64,000 nt of DNA from Floridanema aerugineum (GCF_041929345.1 NZ_JBHFNQ010000065.1:1-64000); one strand, 5' to 3'. Positions 10,409-20,035 are shown, counted from the first letter of the stretch. Translations and numbers: made by a program. The notes: generated by a model not told the origin, from the sequence alone.

Positions 10409-11623
10409 CTAAGCGCTTCTCAAAGCGACAATTGGATCTAGTTTAGCGGCGCGTTGTGCGGGGACGACACCGAAGAATAAACCGATACCGCCAGAAATTC
10501 CGACAGCTAGGACGATCGCCACTGGTGAAATTCCTGCTTTTAAAGGTGTTAAAGCACCAACTAATGTGACTCCACCTACACCAATTATAGTTCCGACGAT
10601 ACCACCAGCAGCAGAGAGAATTATTGCTTCAATCATGAATTGAATTAGGATGTCTTGCTGAGTTGCACCGATCGCTTTTCTCAACCCAATTTCCTGAGTT
10701 CTTTCAGTTACAGAAACTAGCATAATATTCATTACGCCAATTCCGCCGACGAACAGAGAAATTCCGGCGATCGCCGCTAACATTAAAGTTAAAGCGCCTG
10801 TAATTGTTCCGACAATTTGCAGCACATCTCTTTGAGTTCTGACGGTAAAATCATCTTCTACAGTAATTTTATGACGCAATCTTAACAAATTACTAATTTG
10901 AAATTGCGCTGCACCAATGCTGTTAGCATCTCGCGCCGAAACTGCAATAAAATCTACTTCTGTTCCGTAAGGAGAAGTTCTTCCTCTCAGGCGATTTGCC
11001 ATTGTAGTCAGAGGAATAAAAACTGTATCATCTTGGTTACTTCCTAAGAAAGAACCCTTTTGTTCCATTACCCCAATTACCAAAAAACTAAGATTTCTAA
11101 TCCTAATTTTTTCCCCGATCGGGTTTTGATTACCAAATAGTTTACCAACTACATCATATCCGAGAACTGCTACTTGGTTGTTACTTTTCAAATCTTGATC
11201 GCTAAAAAATCTACCTCTAGCTAAATCAAAACTGCGGACTGGTAAAAATTCTGGAGTAGCGCCAATAATTTGGGTGTTGGTATTCTTATTACTATAAACT
11301 ACAGGTAGACGGCTTTGAATTTGCGGGGCTACCTCTGTAATTGAGGGTACTTGATTTGCGATCGCTTTGGCATCTTCTAACACCAAAGTTTTGGGAACAT
11401 CCCGATTCCTTTGGGCGTTTTGATTACCCGGAATGATAAACAAAACATTTGGGCCAAGGGATTCAAACTGCTCTGATGCTAACCTTTGAGCACCTTGTCC
11501 AATTCCCACCATAGCAATTACTGAAGCATTACCAATGATAATGCCCAGCATCGTTAACGTGCTACGTAATTTGTTTGCAACTAATGTAGTAGTTGCCATT
11601 TTCACGCTTTCTACAATATCCAT
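10409..11623 (-). CDS. MacB-type FtsX-family ABC permease
   Basis: A 404-residue permease. A first membrane helix near 20-42 is followed by a large periplasmic MacB core region (about 45-275, starting near the GQGAQRLASEQFESLGPN block) and three C-terminal helices (about 280-385) carrying the FtsX signature with GIGVMNIMLVSVTERTQEIG and LRKAIGAT. The topology is that of a half-MacB without its own ATPase domain; the ATPase is encoded just downstream. The fusion-protein gene lies 118 bases upstream, so the three probably form a tripartite exporter with an outer-membrane TolC-like partner that is not encoded here. Confidence 0.95.
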   Translation of the reverse strand: MDIVESVKMATTTLVANKLRSTLTMLGIIIGNASVIAMVGIGQGAQRLASEQFESLGPNVLFIIPGNQNAQRNRDVPKTLVLEDAKAIANQVPSITEVAPQIQSRLPVVYSNKNTNTQIIGATPEFLPVRSFDLARGRFFSDQDLKSNNQVAVLGYDVVGKLFGNQNPIGEKIRIRNLSFLVIGVMEQKGSFLGSNQDDTVFIPLTTMANRLRGRTSPYGTEVDFIAVSARDANSIGAAQFQISNLLRLRHKITVEDDFTVRTQRDVLQIVGTITGALTLMLAAIAGISLFVGGIGVMNIMLVSVTERTQEIGLRKAIGATQQDILIQFMIEAIILSAAGGIVGTIIGVGGVTLVGALTPLKAGISPVAIVLAVGISGGIGLFFGVVPAQRAAKLDPIVALRSA

Positions 11624-11741
11624 TTCACAAGTTAATTAAACAACGTGGTTCATAAAAATCTTTTTCCCGAATTATGTAGGTACAAGGCGGACAATAAACG
11701 ATCGTCTCTGCCAAAATCTTAATGATGCCGTGTCCCTACGG

Positions 11742-13334
11742 TTATGGTTTAATTTTTTTCCGGTCTTTGGGCAAATCAATATATATTTGTTCGCCTTCTT
11801 TCAAACCTTCTAAAACTTGAGTTTGGTCTTGAATTGTGGAACCGATAGTTACCGGACGAAAGACAGATTTGTGATTTTCACCTGGTAGTAAGACACCAGT
11901 TTTTCCGTTTTCGGTAACGATCGCCACAGTCGGCACCATTAAAGCACCGCTAACTTGTTTTCCCAGGAAAGTTAAATCCACATTCATTCCCGATTTTAAC
12001 TCTTCTAAACCTGTAACTAATTCCACTCTGACTTGGAAAGAAGTAACATTTTGATCGACAATTGCTTCAGGAGCAATTAAGCGCACTTTGCCCTTAAATA
12101 CTTGATCGGGATAAGCATCAGCGACAACTTCTACAGGTTGTCCTTGTTTAATATTCCCGATATCTACTTCAGGAATTTTAGCGAGAATTTCTAAACCGCG
12201 TGCGATCGCAACTACCGAAGTTGAAGTTGCCGAAGCACTAGTAGAAGCCGAAGTTGTTGGCGTAACAAAAGCCCCGATAGTCGCGTATCTTTGGGTGACA
12301 ATTCCATCAAAAGGAGCGCGGATAATCGTATCATTTAATTGTACTTGAATTTGTTGCACTCTGGCTTGGGCTTCTTTCACTCCTGCTTCTGCTTGAGCAA
12401 TATCTTCCGGGCGAGAACCTGCAATTAATAAATCTAAAGCCTTTTGTGATTCTCTTACCGCTGCTTGTCTTTGAGCAATTACTTCCGATCGAGTACCTCT
12501 TTGCAACATTGCCAAAGCTTCTTGGGCTTCTTCAACCGCTGCTTGACGTTGCGCTATTTCGGCTGGAGAAGTGCCATTTTGTATTTGTACTAATCGCCGT
12601 CTTGCTTCTTCTAAATTCGCCGTTGCGCTGCGATATTCGGAAATAACTTCCTGCAATCTATCCGCAGAAATTGCCCCTTGAGTTGCCAAACTTTGATTAG
12701 CTTTTAAACGTTGATTTGCTAAATCTAACCTAGCTTGGGCGGCTTGAACTTGGGCTTGAGTTTGGGCAATTTGTTGGGGATTTCCAGTTTGTGTTGCTGT
12801 TAATTGGGCTTTAGCTTGATCTAAGCGAAATCTCGCTTGGGCGATTTCTTCTGGGCGACTTCCGGCTCTGGCTTCTGCTAACTGGGCTTGGGTTTGTGAT
12901 AATCTGGCTCTAGCTTGAGAAATCTCTTCCGGGCGATTTCCGGCGCGAATTTCTGCTAACTGAGCTTGAGCTTTTGCTAAGGCTGCTTTTGCTTGGGCTA
13001 GTTGCGCCTGAATGTCCGCATTATCCATTCTGGCAATGATATCGCCTGCTTTTACTTTGTCGCCTTGTTCAACGAGTAACTCAGCGATTCTTCCGGCAGT
13101 TTTGGGGCTGAGGTTAACTGTTTGGATTGGAACTACTGTACCGCTGGCAGTAATTCGCAGGGTAATTGTTTTAGCTTCAACTGGGACGGTTACTTGCGCT
13201 GTATCAGTCTTAGGCGTTACCCGATTGACTACCACGTAAGTTCCAGCTGAAACGCTCAATAGTCCGGCTGCGATTAATGCCGCAACCCAAGGGATTCGCT
13301 GGTCAGTTTTTTTACCAATAAACGGGATTTGCAT
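11742..13334 (-). CDS. MacA/HlyD-family membrane fusion protein with repeated coiled coil
   Basis: A 530-residue periplasmic adaptor. One N-terminal membrane anchor (about 15-37) precedes a biotinyl-lipoyl-like half (VSGTVVPIQTV type, about 60-110), a long alpha-helical hairpin (about 110-345), the second lipoyl half (DTIIRAPFDGIVTQRYATIG) and a beta-barrel/membrane-proximal end. The hairpin contains at least five related segments built around G-x-R-P-E-E-I-A-Q, each about 27-45 residues apart, which makes it much longer than MacA of E. coli (about 370 residues in total). First gene of the exporter operon. The family joins inner-membrane permeases to TolC. Confidence 0.93.
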   Translation of the reverse strand: MQIPFIGKKTDQRIPWVAALIAAGLLSVSAGTYVVVNRVTPKTDTAQVTVPVEAKTITLRITASGTVVPIQTVNLSPKTAGRIAELLVEQGDKVKAGDIIARMDNADIQAQLAQAKAALAKAQAQLAEIRAGNRPEEISQARARLSQTQAQLAEARAGSRPEEIAQARFRLDQAKAQLTATQTGNPQQIAQTQAQVQAAQARLDLANQRLKANQSLATQGAISADRLQEVISEYRSATANLEEARRRLVQIQNGTSPAEIAQRQAAVEEAQEALAMLQRGTRSEVIAQRQAAVRESQKALDLLIAGSRPEDIAQAEAGVKEAQARVQQIQVQLNDTIIRAPFDGIVTQRYATIGAFVTPTTSASTSASATSTSVVAIARGLEILAKIPEVDIGNIKQGQPVEVVADAYPDQVFKGKVRLIAPEAIVDQNVTSFQVRVELVTGLEELKSGMNVDLTFLGKQVSGALMVPTVAIVTENGKTGVLLPGENHKSVFRPVTIGSTIQDQTQVLEGLKEGEQIYIDLPKDRKKIKP

Positions 13335-13685
13335 GATTTGTAATTATGTAATCAGAACGACTAGGAATATGGGAATTACTCAGAAAATAAAAATATGCTC
13401 AAGGGGATTCATATAGATTTGATTCTGATCTGAGCAAAGTATATCGGTAGTTTTGACGCAAAAAGACACACTAATAGGTCAGTTTACTTCATTATTCTTA
13501 ATAGTAGCGATTTTAGCAATTGGGCGGGATCGGTCGATCGGGTATTTTGTGGGCTAGATCCCCGACAACTTCTGCTTTCGTCGGGGATCTGAGCGCGGGA
13601 TCTGGGCGTGAGAACTTGTCCGTAATAATGAAGTAAAGTATCGTTAAACTAAACTGACGACATCTTCTGACTTCGAGGCTGTACT
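13335..13685. other. Divergent promoter region with a strong hairpin
   Basis: This 351-base spacer lies between the exporter operon (minus) and the TPR gene (plus). It contains one perfect 11-bp stem, agatccccgac/gtcggggatct, at 13556-13590 with a 13-base loop and no T-run after it, so it looks more like a repeat or operator than a terminator. The sequence taatgaagtaaagta near 13628 resembles ttacttcattattctta near 13486 in the opposite orientation. Otherwise nothing is recognised. Confidence 0.5.
13556..13590. repeat. Perfect 11-bp inverted repeat
   Basis: Arms 13556-13566 and 13580-13590 are perfectly complementary around the loop aacttctgctttc. It lies about 95 bases upstream of the TPR gene start. 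No poly-T follows on either strand. Confidence 0.7.
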
Positions 13686-14576
13686 GTGCCAACCAAACGC
13701 AAACCTTGGTTTCATCTTTTATTCATCTTCGGGATTTGGAGCGCGGCTGTACCAGCTTTTGGACAGGCGCTTGTTCCCCATGCGCTGCAACTGGACACCT
13801 CTGTGTTGGAGCAGCAAGGGTTGAGCTTAGCACAAGAAGCTACTCAGTTGGCGCAATTCCAACAATATGAATTAGCATTAACCCGTGCCCAATTAGCAAC
13901 ACAGCTTTCCCCCAAAAATTACCAAGCTTGGTTTCTGCTGGGTGGATTGTATATCCAGAACAATCAGTTGGACAAAGGAATTGTGGCGCTCAAACAAGCT
14001 CAGTCTTTAAAGCCTGACGAAGCGGCTATTTTCTTTGCTTTAGGTTCTGCATACTTCCAGCAGGAAAAGTATGATGCTGCGGTTGCTGCCCTAAAAGATG
14101 GCTTAAAACTTAAACCAAATTCTGCTGAAGCTTTATTTGATTTGGGAAATGCTTATTACAAGTTAAAGCAATTTCCCCAAGCTTTGGACAGCTACCAAAG
14201 ATCTGTCAAAGCTGATGCTAAATTCTGGCCTGCAATTAATAACATCGGGCTGGTTAAATATGAACAGGGTAATGTCGATGCCGCTATTGGGCAATGGCAA
14301 AAAGCCCTGGCTATTGAAAAGGATGGTGTAGAACCTAAGTTAGCGATCGCCGTCGCCCTCTACACGAAAGGCGATCGGGAAAAAGCTTTAGCTTTAGGAG
14401 AAGCTGCGATTAAGAGTGACGATCGTTATGCCGATCTGGAATTTTTAAAGCAAAATCTTTGGGGCACTCGCTTAATTAGCGATACCCAAAAGTTTCTCGC
14501 TACTCCCAGAATGCAAGCTACGATCGCTCAAGGTTCTGGGCCTCAATCCTCTGAACCTCAAAAAGCACCTCGCTAG
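13686..14576 (+). CDS. Secreted TPR-repeat protein
   Basis: A 296-residue protein starting at GTG, chosen because it gives a normal signal peptide (basic MPTKRKP, hydrophobic core to about residue 25, cleavage near AFGQA). The mature part has about five tetratricopeptide repeats (residues 45-230) with the usual pattern, for example YQAWFLLGGLYIQNNQLDKG and AEALFDLGNAYYKLKQFPQA. TPR proteins are scaffolds; the partner here is unknown. The C-terminus is a low-complexity Ser/Pro/Gln tail. The gene stands alone, divergent from the exporter operon. It may be periplasmic or in the thylakoid lumen. Confidence 0.88.
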   Translation: MPTKRKPWFHLLFIFGIWSAAVPAFGQALVPHALQLDTSVLEQQGLSLAQEATQLAQFQQYELALTRAQLATQLSPKNYQAWFLLGGLYIQNNQLDKGIVALKQAQSLKPDEAAIFFALGSAYFQQEKYDAAVAALKDGLKLKPNSAEALFDLGNAYYKLKQFPQALDSYQRSVKADAKFWPAINNIGLVKYEQGNVDAAIGQWQKALAIEKDGVEPKLAIAVALYTKGDREKALALGEAAIKSDDRYADLEFLKQNLWGTRLISDTQKFLATPRMQATIAQGSGPQSSEPQKAPR

Positions 14577-14966
14577 GGACTCTGGGAGATGGGGGGATGG
14601 GGTGATGGGGTGATGGGGGGATGGGGAGAATTAAATTTTACCTTTCCCCTGGAACCTCTGGAGCCCCTGGAACCCCTGGAGCCTGCAAAAAAGCTTAACT
14701 TTACACTATAATTTTTTCGCTCGGTTTGAGTAAAGTTATTGCTGAATTGACCTAAAAGTAGTACATAAGTACTAGAAAACCTAAATTAGAATTACCATCT
14801 TATGAATCAGACAGACAAAATAGTAATAAGTTGTTCGACATTTAAACTGGATAAATTGGAAACAGGAAAAAATAGCTCAAATCCTCTACCCTGCCTGCTG
14901 CTGCGAGAGCTCCCCTAGAGAAGGAATGGTTCAGGTAGGCTAGTGTAAGAGTATCTGAGGTATTTA
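14577..14966. repeat. Spacer with tandem repeats
   Basis: This 390-base spacer begins with a G-rich repeat of gggatggggtgat type (about 14587-14628). A C-rich run follows with ctggagcccctggaacccctggagcc (14656-14682). The rest is A+T-rich with no gene that I can support. Confidence 0.6.
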
Positions 14967-15380
14967 TTAAGTTATGTTTTGAGAGTCTTTAGGTAGTAGA
15001 GCCATAATCTGATCTACGAATTCTTGATGATCGACCACAGGTTTAGAAATATAGCCATCGGCACCGCTTTGTTTGAGGAAGTTTTCCCGATCTCCCTCCA
15101 TCGCGTGAGCCGTTACCAAGATCACAGGCAATTTGGCAGTTTGAGGATCGGCCTTTAACATTTGGGTAATTTTAATCCCATCCACAGATTTACCTTGGTA
15201 ACTGCTGTTCTGTAGAGAAACATCCATCAAAATTAAGTCAGCCTGACCATTCTGGGCAATTTGCATTACTTCGTCTACATTTTCAGTCCCCTTAACTTCT
15301 AAACCACCCCGCTTGGTAAGAATCTTCGAGAAAACGCGGAGGTTAATTGGATCGTCTTCAACTATTAGAACAGTTTTCAT
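14967..15380 (-). CDS. Single-domain response regulator (CheY/DivK-like)
   Basis: A 137-residue stand-alone receiver. The acidic pocket (E8, D9, D10), phospho-acceptor Asp53 in LILMDVSL, the conserved Thr in LVTAHA, and the Lys in ISKPV are all present. An insertion of about ten residues (QNSSYQGKSVDG) after the acceptor is typical of a cyanobacterial DivK-like group that uses the same loop. There is no output domain, so it must act by protein contact. It is divergent from the topoisomerase gene at 15506, sharing a 125-base upstream region. Confidence 0.93.
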   Translation of the reverse strand: MKTVLIVEDDPINLRVFSKILTKRGGLEVKGTENVDEVMQIAQNGQADLILMDVSLQNSSYQGKSVDGIKITQMLKADPQTAKLPVILVTAHAMEGDRENFLKQSGADGYISKPVVDHQEFVDQIMALLPKDSQNIT

Positions 15381-15505
15381 TTTGGTTTCCTTTTGCCTAA
15401 ATTCAGAATAAGACAGTATTGGCTATGCCGTTTGATACTACTGTGAAAATTGTTAATTTCGCACCCATCTATTTATTTTCCGTAATCATTAAGGAACATT
15501 GACTC

Positions 15506-18058
15506 ATGGCAAAACAGTTAAACATACTCTCTTCAGGACAGATTATCACTACGGCTCTGCATACAGAGATGCAAAGGTCTTATCTTGAATATGCCATGAG
15601 TGTGATTGTCGGTCGAGCGCTCCCGGATGTTCGAGATGGGTTAAAACCTGTACATCGCCGGATTTTGTATGCGATGCACGAGTTGGGATTAACGCCCGAT
15701 CGACCTTACCGGAAATGTGCCCGTGTAGTTGGAGACGTTTTAGGTAAATATCACCCTCACGGCGACCAAGCAGTTTATGATGCTTTGGTGCGAATGGTGC
15801 AGGATTTTTCCTGCCGTTACCCTTTATTGGCAGGTCATGGGAATTTTGGTTCAGTAGATAATGACCCCCCAGCGGCGATGCGTTACACTGAAACACGCCT
15901 TGCACCGATTAGTCATGAGGCGATGTTGAGTGAGATTGGCGAAGCTACAGTTGATTTTATCCCTAATTTTGACAATTCCCAGCAAGAACCTGTAGTTTTA
16001 CCTGCTCAATTACCTATTCTATTACTTAATGGCTGTGCTGGGATTGCGGTGGGGATGGCGACTAATGTTCCTCCTCACAATTTGGGCGAGTTGGTAGATG
16101 GGTTAATTGCTTTAATTGATGATGCTAATCTCTCTGATGATAAGTTGTTGGAGTTGATTCCGGGGCCTGATTTTCCCACTGGGGGCGAAATTGTCGGGAG
16201 TGAGGGAACTCGCGAGGCTTACACTACAGGAAAAGGGACAATTACGGTGCGGGGAATTGCCAAGATTGAGGAAATTCAAATTGGCAAAGGTCGTCAGCGC
16301 CAAAGGGGAACGACGCGAAGTGCGATCGTAGTGACTGAGTTACCTTTCCAAGTCAATAAGGCGGCTTGGATTGAAAAGATTGCTGAGTTGGTTAATCAGG
16401 GTAAAATTGAGGGGATTGCGGATATTCGGGATGAGAGCGATCGCGAAGGAATGCGCGTAGTAATCGAACTAAAACGCGATGCTAGTCCGCAAGAAGTTCT
16501 AGAAAATTTATACAGACAAACAGCGCTGGCGACTAATTTTGGGGCGATTTTGTTAGCTTTGGTGGAAGGACAACCTAGACAGCTAACTTTGCGGGAAATT
16601 TTACAGGAGTTTCTCAGTTTCCGGGAACAAACTCTGACTCGACAATATAGCTATGAATTAGAACAAACGGAAAGACGTTTGCATTTAGTTGAAGGTTTAA
16701 TTTCAGCTTTAGAAAATTTAGATGCAATTATTGAGATTCTGCGAAATGCGCCTGATGGATCGACGGCAAAAGTTACTTTTCAAAGTCGGTTTAATTTTAG
16801 CGATCGCCAATCTGATGCTATTTTAGCTATGCCTTTGCGTCGGTTAACTGGTTTAGAACGTCAACAATTACAACAGGAGTTAGCGGAACTTACAGAACGA
16901 ATTCAACATTTACAGAGGTTGTTGAGCGATCGACATGAATTACTCAAAGCTTTGAAAAAAGATTTGCGTTCTTTGAAAAAGAAATATTCCGATCCGCGAC
17001 GCACTCGCATTTACAATCCCAAAGTCACTAAAACCGAAACCAAGAAAACCCCAGAAAAGGAAAATAGAACTACTAGAGAACGCCGCCGAGATCAACCAAA
17101 AACGGAAGAGGCGGAAGGACAACTTTCCTTATTCACTCCCCTAACTTCAACCACTCCTGAAGAAGCAAATTTGGAAATAACTTACAAAGGTTATATCAGA
17201 AGATTGGGTAAAAATGGCAGTAAATCTAATTTGAAATCAGCCGATGATGTAGTTGTAAAAACTTTCTCTACAACTACAGAAGCAGATTTAATAGTTGTAA
17301 CTGGTAGCGGTAAAGCTTTCCCTGTCAAAGTTGGAGAAATTCCGCCCACTTCTGGACAAGCAAAAGGTACACCATTAGTTAGTTTGTTACCGCAAGCTAA
17401 GGAAGTTCCCGAAACTTTGGTGGGATATTTTATTGCACCTTCAGCGTCAGATTCCAGTAGTGTGGTTGTGGTGAGTCAACAAGGACGAATTAAGCGGTTA
17501 GTAAGTTCTGAATTCGCTAATTTAACTCGTCGGGGTTTAACAGTTTTAAAACTGAAGGATGATGACCAATTATTGTATGCTTTGCCGACAAATGAACGCG
17601 AAGAAATTGCTTTAGCTACCACAGGCGGACGCATTTTGCGCTTCTTACTCAACGAAGAACAATTACCTCTAATGAGTCGATCTGCTGGGGGTTTACAAGC
17701 ATTAAGATTAACTCGCAATGAACAGTTAATTGGTGCAGTTAGTATCAATCAAGATGATAACTTGTTGATAGTAACTCATTTAGGTTATGCCAAACGATTA
17801 CCAATTAGTGCGATTCGTTTAGCTAATTTAGGTGATATTGGTACGCAAGCTTTACAATATACCAGCAAATCAGATACTTTGATTGGCATGATTGAAGTAA
17901 TTCCCGAAACTAAAGCATTGCTGTTAACTGATACGCCAAGGATGGTAAATTTGGCTGTGGAACGGATTCCTTTTTGGGGTAAGGATGGAACTGGCGATCG
18001 CATTAACAAACTCAAAGAAGAGGAAAAAGTTTTAGGTTTAGTAATAGTTGAGGGATAA
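15506..18058 (+). CDS. Type IIA topoisomerase subunit A (GyrA/ParC-like)
   Basis: An 850-residue DNA breakage-reunion subunit. The winged-helix region has the QRSYLEYAMSVIVGRALPDVRDG block, the quinolone-pocket region (YHPHGDQAVYDALVRM) and the catalytic Tyr127 in AAMRYTE. A long coiled coil (about 370-500) leads to a beta-pinwheel C-terminal domain. A charged, Lys/Thr/Glu-rich linker (about 500-550) separates the two. At the place where GyrA has QRRGG(K/R)G the sequence is only KGYIRRLGKNGSKSN, so the GyrA box is missing. That makes a ParC-like (decatenating) enzyme or a second GyrA paralogue more likely than canonical gyrase A. No gyrB/parE is nearby. Its stop codon overlaps the next start by one base. 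Confidence 0.93.
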   Translation: MAKQLNILSSGQIITTALHTEMQRSYLEYAMSVIVGRALPDVRDGLKPVHRRILYAMHELGLTPDRPYRKCARVVGDVLGKYHPHGDQAVYDALVRMVQDFSCRYPLLAGHGNFGSVDNDPPAAMRYTETRLAPISHEAMLSEIGEATVDFIPNFDNSQQEPVVLPAQLPILLLNGCAGIAVGMATNVPPHNLGELVDGLIALIDDANLSDDKLLELIPGPDFPTGGEIVGSEGTREAYTTGKGTITVRGIAKIEEIQIGKGRQRQRGTTRSAIVVTELPFQVNKAAWIEKIAELVNQGKIEGIADIRDESDREGMRVVIELKRDASPQEVLENLYRQTALATNFGAILLALVEGQPRQLTLREILQEFLSFREQTLTRQYSYELEQTERRLHLVEGLISALENLDAIIEILRNAPDGSTAKVTFQSRFNFSDRQSDAILAMPLRRLTGLERQQLQQELAELTERIQHLQRLLSDRHELLKALKKDLRSLKKKYSDPRRTRIYNPKVTKTETKKTPEKENRTTRERRRDQPKTEEAEGQLSLFTPLTSTTPEEANLEITYKGYIRRLGKNGSKSNLKSADDVVVKTFSTTTEADLIVVTGSGKAFPVKVGEIPPTSGQAKGTPLVSLLPQAKEVPETLVGYFIAPSASDSSSVVVVSQQGRIKRLVSSEFANLTRRGLTVLKLKDDDQLLYALPTNEREEIALATTGGRILRFLLNEEQLPLMSRSAGGLQALRLTRNEQLIGAVSINQDDNLLIVTHLGYAKRLPISAIRLANLGDIGTQALQYTSKSDTLIGMIEVIPETKALLLTDTPRMVNLAVERIPFWGKDGTGDRINKLKEEEKVLGLVIVEG

Positions 18059-18741
18059 TGCGTATTCTGGCTATTGGTGATATTCATGGTTGTGCGATCG
18101 CTCTCGATCATCTTCTTTCTGTAGTACAAATACAGCCAGAAGATCAAATCATTACTTTGGGTGATTATGTAGATCATGGCTTAGATTCAAAAGGAGCGAT
18201 CGAGCGATTAATTACTCTTTATGAAACTGGACAACTAATAGCTTTACGCGGAAATCATGAGCAAATGATGCTGAATTGTCGTCATGATGGGAAAATATCA
18301 GGGTGGTTGCAAATGGGTGGAAAGGCGACTCTATCTTCTTACTCAACTTCTGAACAACTTAATTTGCTTAATGTTCCTGATAGTCATTGGAATTTTTTAG
18401 CAAATAAATGTGTAAATTGGTACGAAACAGATAACCATTTATTCGTCCACGCTGATGCCGATCCGAATTTGCCATTAGCTGAACAACCTGAAATTATCCT
18501 ATTTTGGGGATTGAACGATCGTCCTTTGCCACACTTTTCGGGTAAAACAATTGTTTACGGACACCAAAGTTTAGAAAGCGGTTTACCCTTGAATATCGGT
18601 TATGCTATTTGCATTGATACTTTAGCTTATGAAACAGGTTGGTTAACTTGTTTAGATGTGGAAAATGGTACAGTTTGGCAAGCAAATCAAATTGGTGAAA
18701 CCCGCAAATTTTCAATAGATCAATGCCTGAATGCAAAATAA
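18058..18741 (+). CDS. PPP-family metallophosphoesterase (Ser/Thr phosphatase-like)
   Basis: A 227-residue enzyme with the signature motifs of the PPP family: GDIHG near residue 7, GDYVDHG near 36 and GNHE near 66, plus the later metal ligands in FVHADADP and YGHQSLESG. These bind a di-metal centre. Bacterial members hydrolyse phosphoserine/threonine or dinucleoside polyphosphates. The ATG overlaps the stop of the topoisomerase gene (TAATG), so translational coupling is likely; whether there is a functional link is unknown. Confidence 0.92.
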   Translation: MRILAIGDIHGCAIALDHLLSVVQIQPEDQIITLGDYVDHGLDSKGAIERLITLYETGQLIALRGNHEQMMLNCRHDGKISGWLQMGGKATLSSYSTSEQLNLLNVPDSHWNFLANKCVNWYETDNHLFVHADADPNLPLAEQPEIILFWGLNDRPLPHFSGKTIVYGHQSLESGLPLNIGYAICIDTLAYETGWLTCLDVENGTVWQANQIGETRKFSIDQCLNAK

Positions 18742-18769
18742 ATTGAAAAGCAGAATATGGGAATAAATT

Positions 18770-20035
18770 ATGGCACAAGTTGTTTTAGAAAATGTCTATA
18801 AAAGTTTTTCCGAAAGCAAAGTAATTGAAGAACCGAAAGCAGAAAAAGGAAATGATTCTCTCTCATCTACTCCCGTCTTACGCCGCATTAATTTGACGGT
18901 GGAAGATGGGGAATTTATGGTGTTAGTTGGCCCTTCTGGTTGTGGTAAAAGTACTTTATTGCGGTTAATTGCGGGATTGGAAGAATTAACAGGCGGTAAT
19001 ATTTGGGTGGGAGAAAGATTGGTGAACGATCTACCACCAAAAGAACGCGACATCGCAATGGTATTTCAAAATTACGCTCTCTATCCCCATTTAACTGTTT
19101 ATGATAACATCGCTTTTGGTTTGCGGCGAATGAACCGTAGCACAGGCATCTTGCCTGTCAATCCAGGGGAGAAAATTGTCCAATTTAAAGAAGATTTGTT
19201 AGTCAGAGTAACTAAGTCTTTACCCAAAGGTTTGCGTTATCTTTCGGAACGGGAGAAAGCTGTTCAGAAGCAAGTAAAAAATGTGGCGCAGTTATTACAA
19301 ATTGAGTCGCTGTTGTCACGTTTACCAAAGCAACTTTCTGGGGGACAAAAACAACGGGTAGCTTTAGGACGTGCGATCGCCAGAAATCCCCAAGTTTTCT
19401 TAATGGATGAACCTTTATCAAATTTAGATGCGAAATTAAGGGCGGAAACTCGCGCCCAAATTGTCAAATTACAAAGACAATTGGGTACTACTACTATTTA
19501 TGTGACTCACGATCAAACGGAAGCGATGACGATGGGCGATCGCATTGCGGTAATGAATCAAGGTCAATTACAACAATTAGCTAAACCTTTAGAATTATAC
19601 AACAGTCCAGCTAATATGTTTGTGGCGCAATTTATTGGTTCTCCACCAATGAATTTTATTCCCGTACAATTCCAAGCGCCACTATTAATTAATCATCCCC
19701 AATTTCGTTTAACTTTACCGGAAATTTGGGAATCTGCTTTGCGAAAGTACGATCGCCAATCCCTAATTTTAGGCATTCGTCCCGAACATTTTAATCTCAG
19801 CATTCCTGCACCAGAAAATTTACAAGTAGAAGTAGATTTGGTGGAAGCGTTAGGAAACGAAACTCATTTATCAGTTCACTTGCTGGGTGAAACTAACCCG
19901 AATTTGACTCTACAAGTGCGAGTTCCACCGGAAAGACAAGTAAGTATTGGTGACAAAATCTCCTTAGCGTTGCAAAGTAAAAAAATTCATTTATTTGACT
20001 CTGAAACTAACTTAGCTATCTTTCCCAGAGATTAG
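18770..20035 (+). CDS. Sugar-type ABC transporter ATPase (MalK/UgpC-like) with an internal insertion
   Basis: A 421-residue ATPase of the CUT1 carbohydrate-importer family: Walker A GPSGCGKST, Q-loop MVFQNYALYPH, signature LSGGQKQRVALGRA, Walker B VFLMDEPLSNLD, switch His in YVTHDQTEAM, and a C-terminal TOBE regulatory region (about 310-415, IGIRPEHF-type). MalK itself is about 370 residues; the extra length is an insertion of roughly 45 residues at 125-170, just before the helical signature region. Part of that insertion (STGILPV) is encoded by a perfect palindrome also known as a dispersed repeat type. Sugar-permease genes are not adjacent; cyanobacteria often use one shared ATPase. Confidence 0.93.
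   Translation: MAQVVLENVYKSFSESKVIEEPKAEKGNDSLSSTPVLRRINLTVEDGEFMVLVGPSGCGKSTLLRLIAGLEELTGGNIWVGERLVNDLPPKERDIAMVFQNYALYPHLTVYDNIAFGLRRMNRSTGILPVNPGEKIVQFKEDLLVRVTKSLPKGLRYLSEREKAVQKQVKNVAQLLQIESLLSRLPKQLSGGQKQRVALGRAIARNPQVFLMDEPLSNLDAKLRAETRAQIVKLQRQLGTTTIYVTHDQTEAMTMGDRIAVMNQGQLQQLAKPLELYNSPANMFVAQFIGSPPMNFIPVQFQAPLLINHPQFRLTLPEIWESALRKYDRQSLILGIRPEHFNLSIPAPENLQVEVDLVEALGNETHLSVHLLGETNPNLTLQVRVPPERQVSIGDKISLALQSKKIHLFDSETNLAIFPRD
19142..19158 (+). repeat. Palindromic repeat inside the ABC ATPase gene
   Basis: The sequence acaggca-tct-tgcctgt is a perfect 7-bp inverted repeat with a 3-base loop, read in frame as TGILPV. It sits in the extra segment that this ATPase has relative to MalK. 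The position suggests an in-frame repeat insertion that the protein tolerates. Confidence 0.7.

Noticed and set aside
13556..13590. Rho-independent terminator
   Set aside because: The stem is perfect but no T-run follows, and it lies upstream of, not after, a gene.
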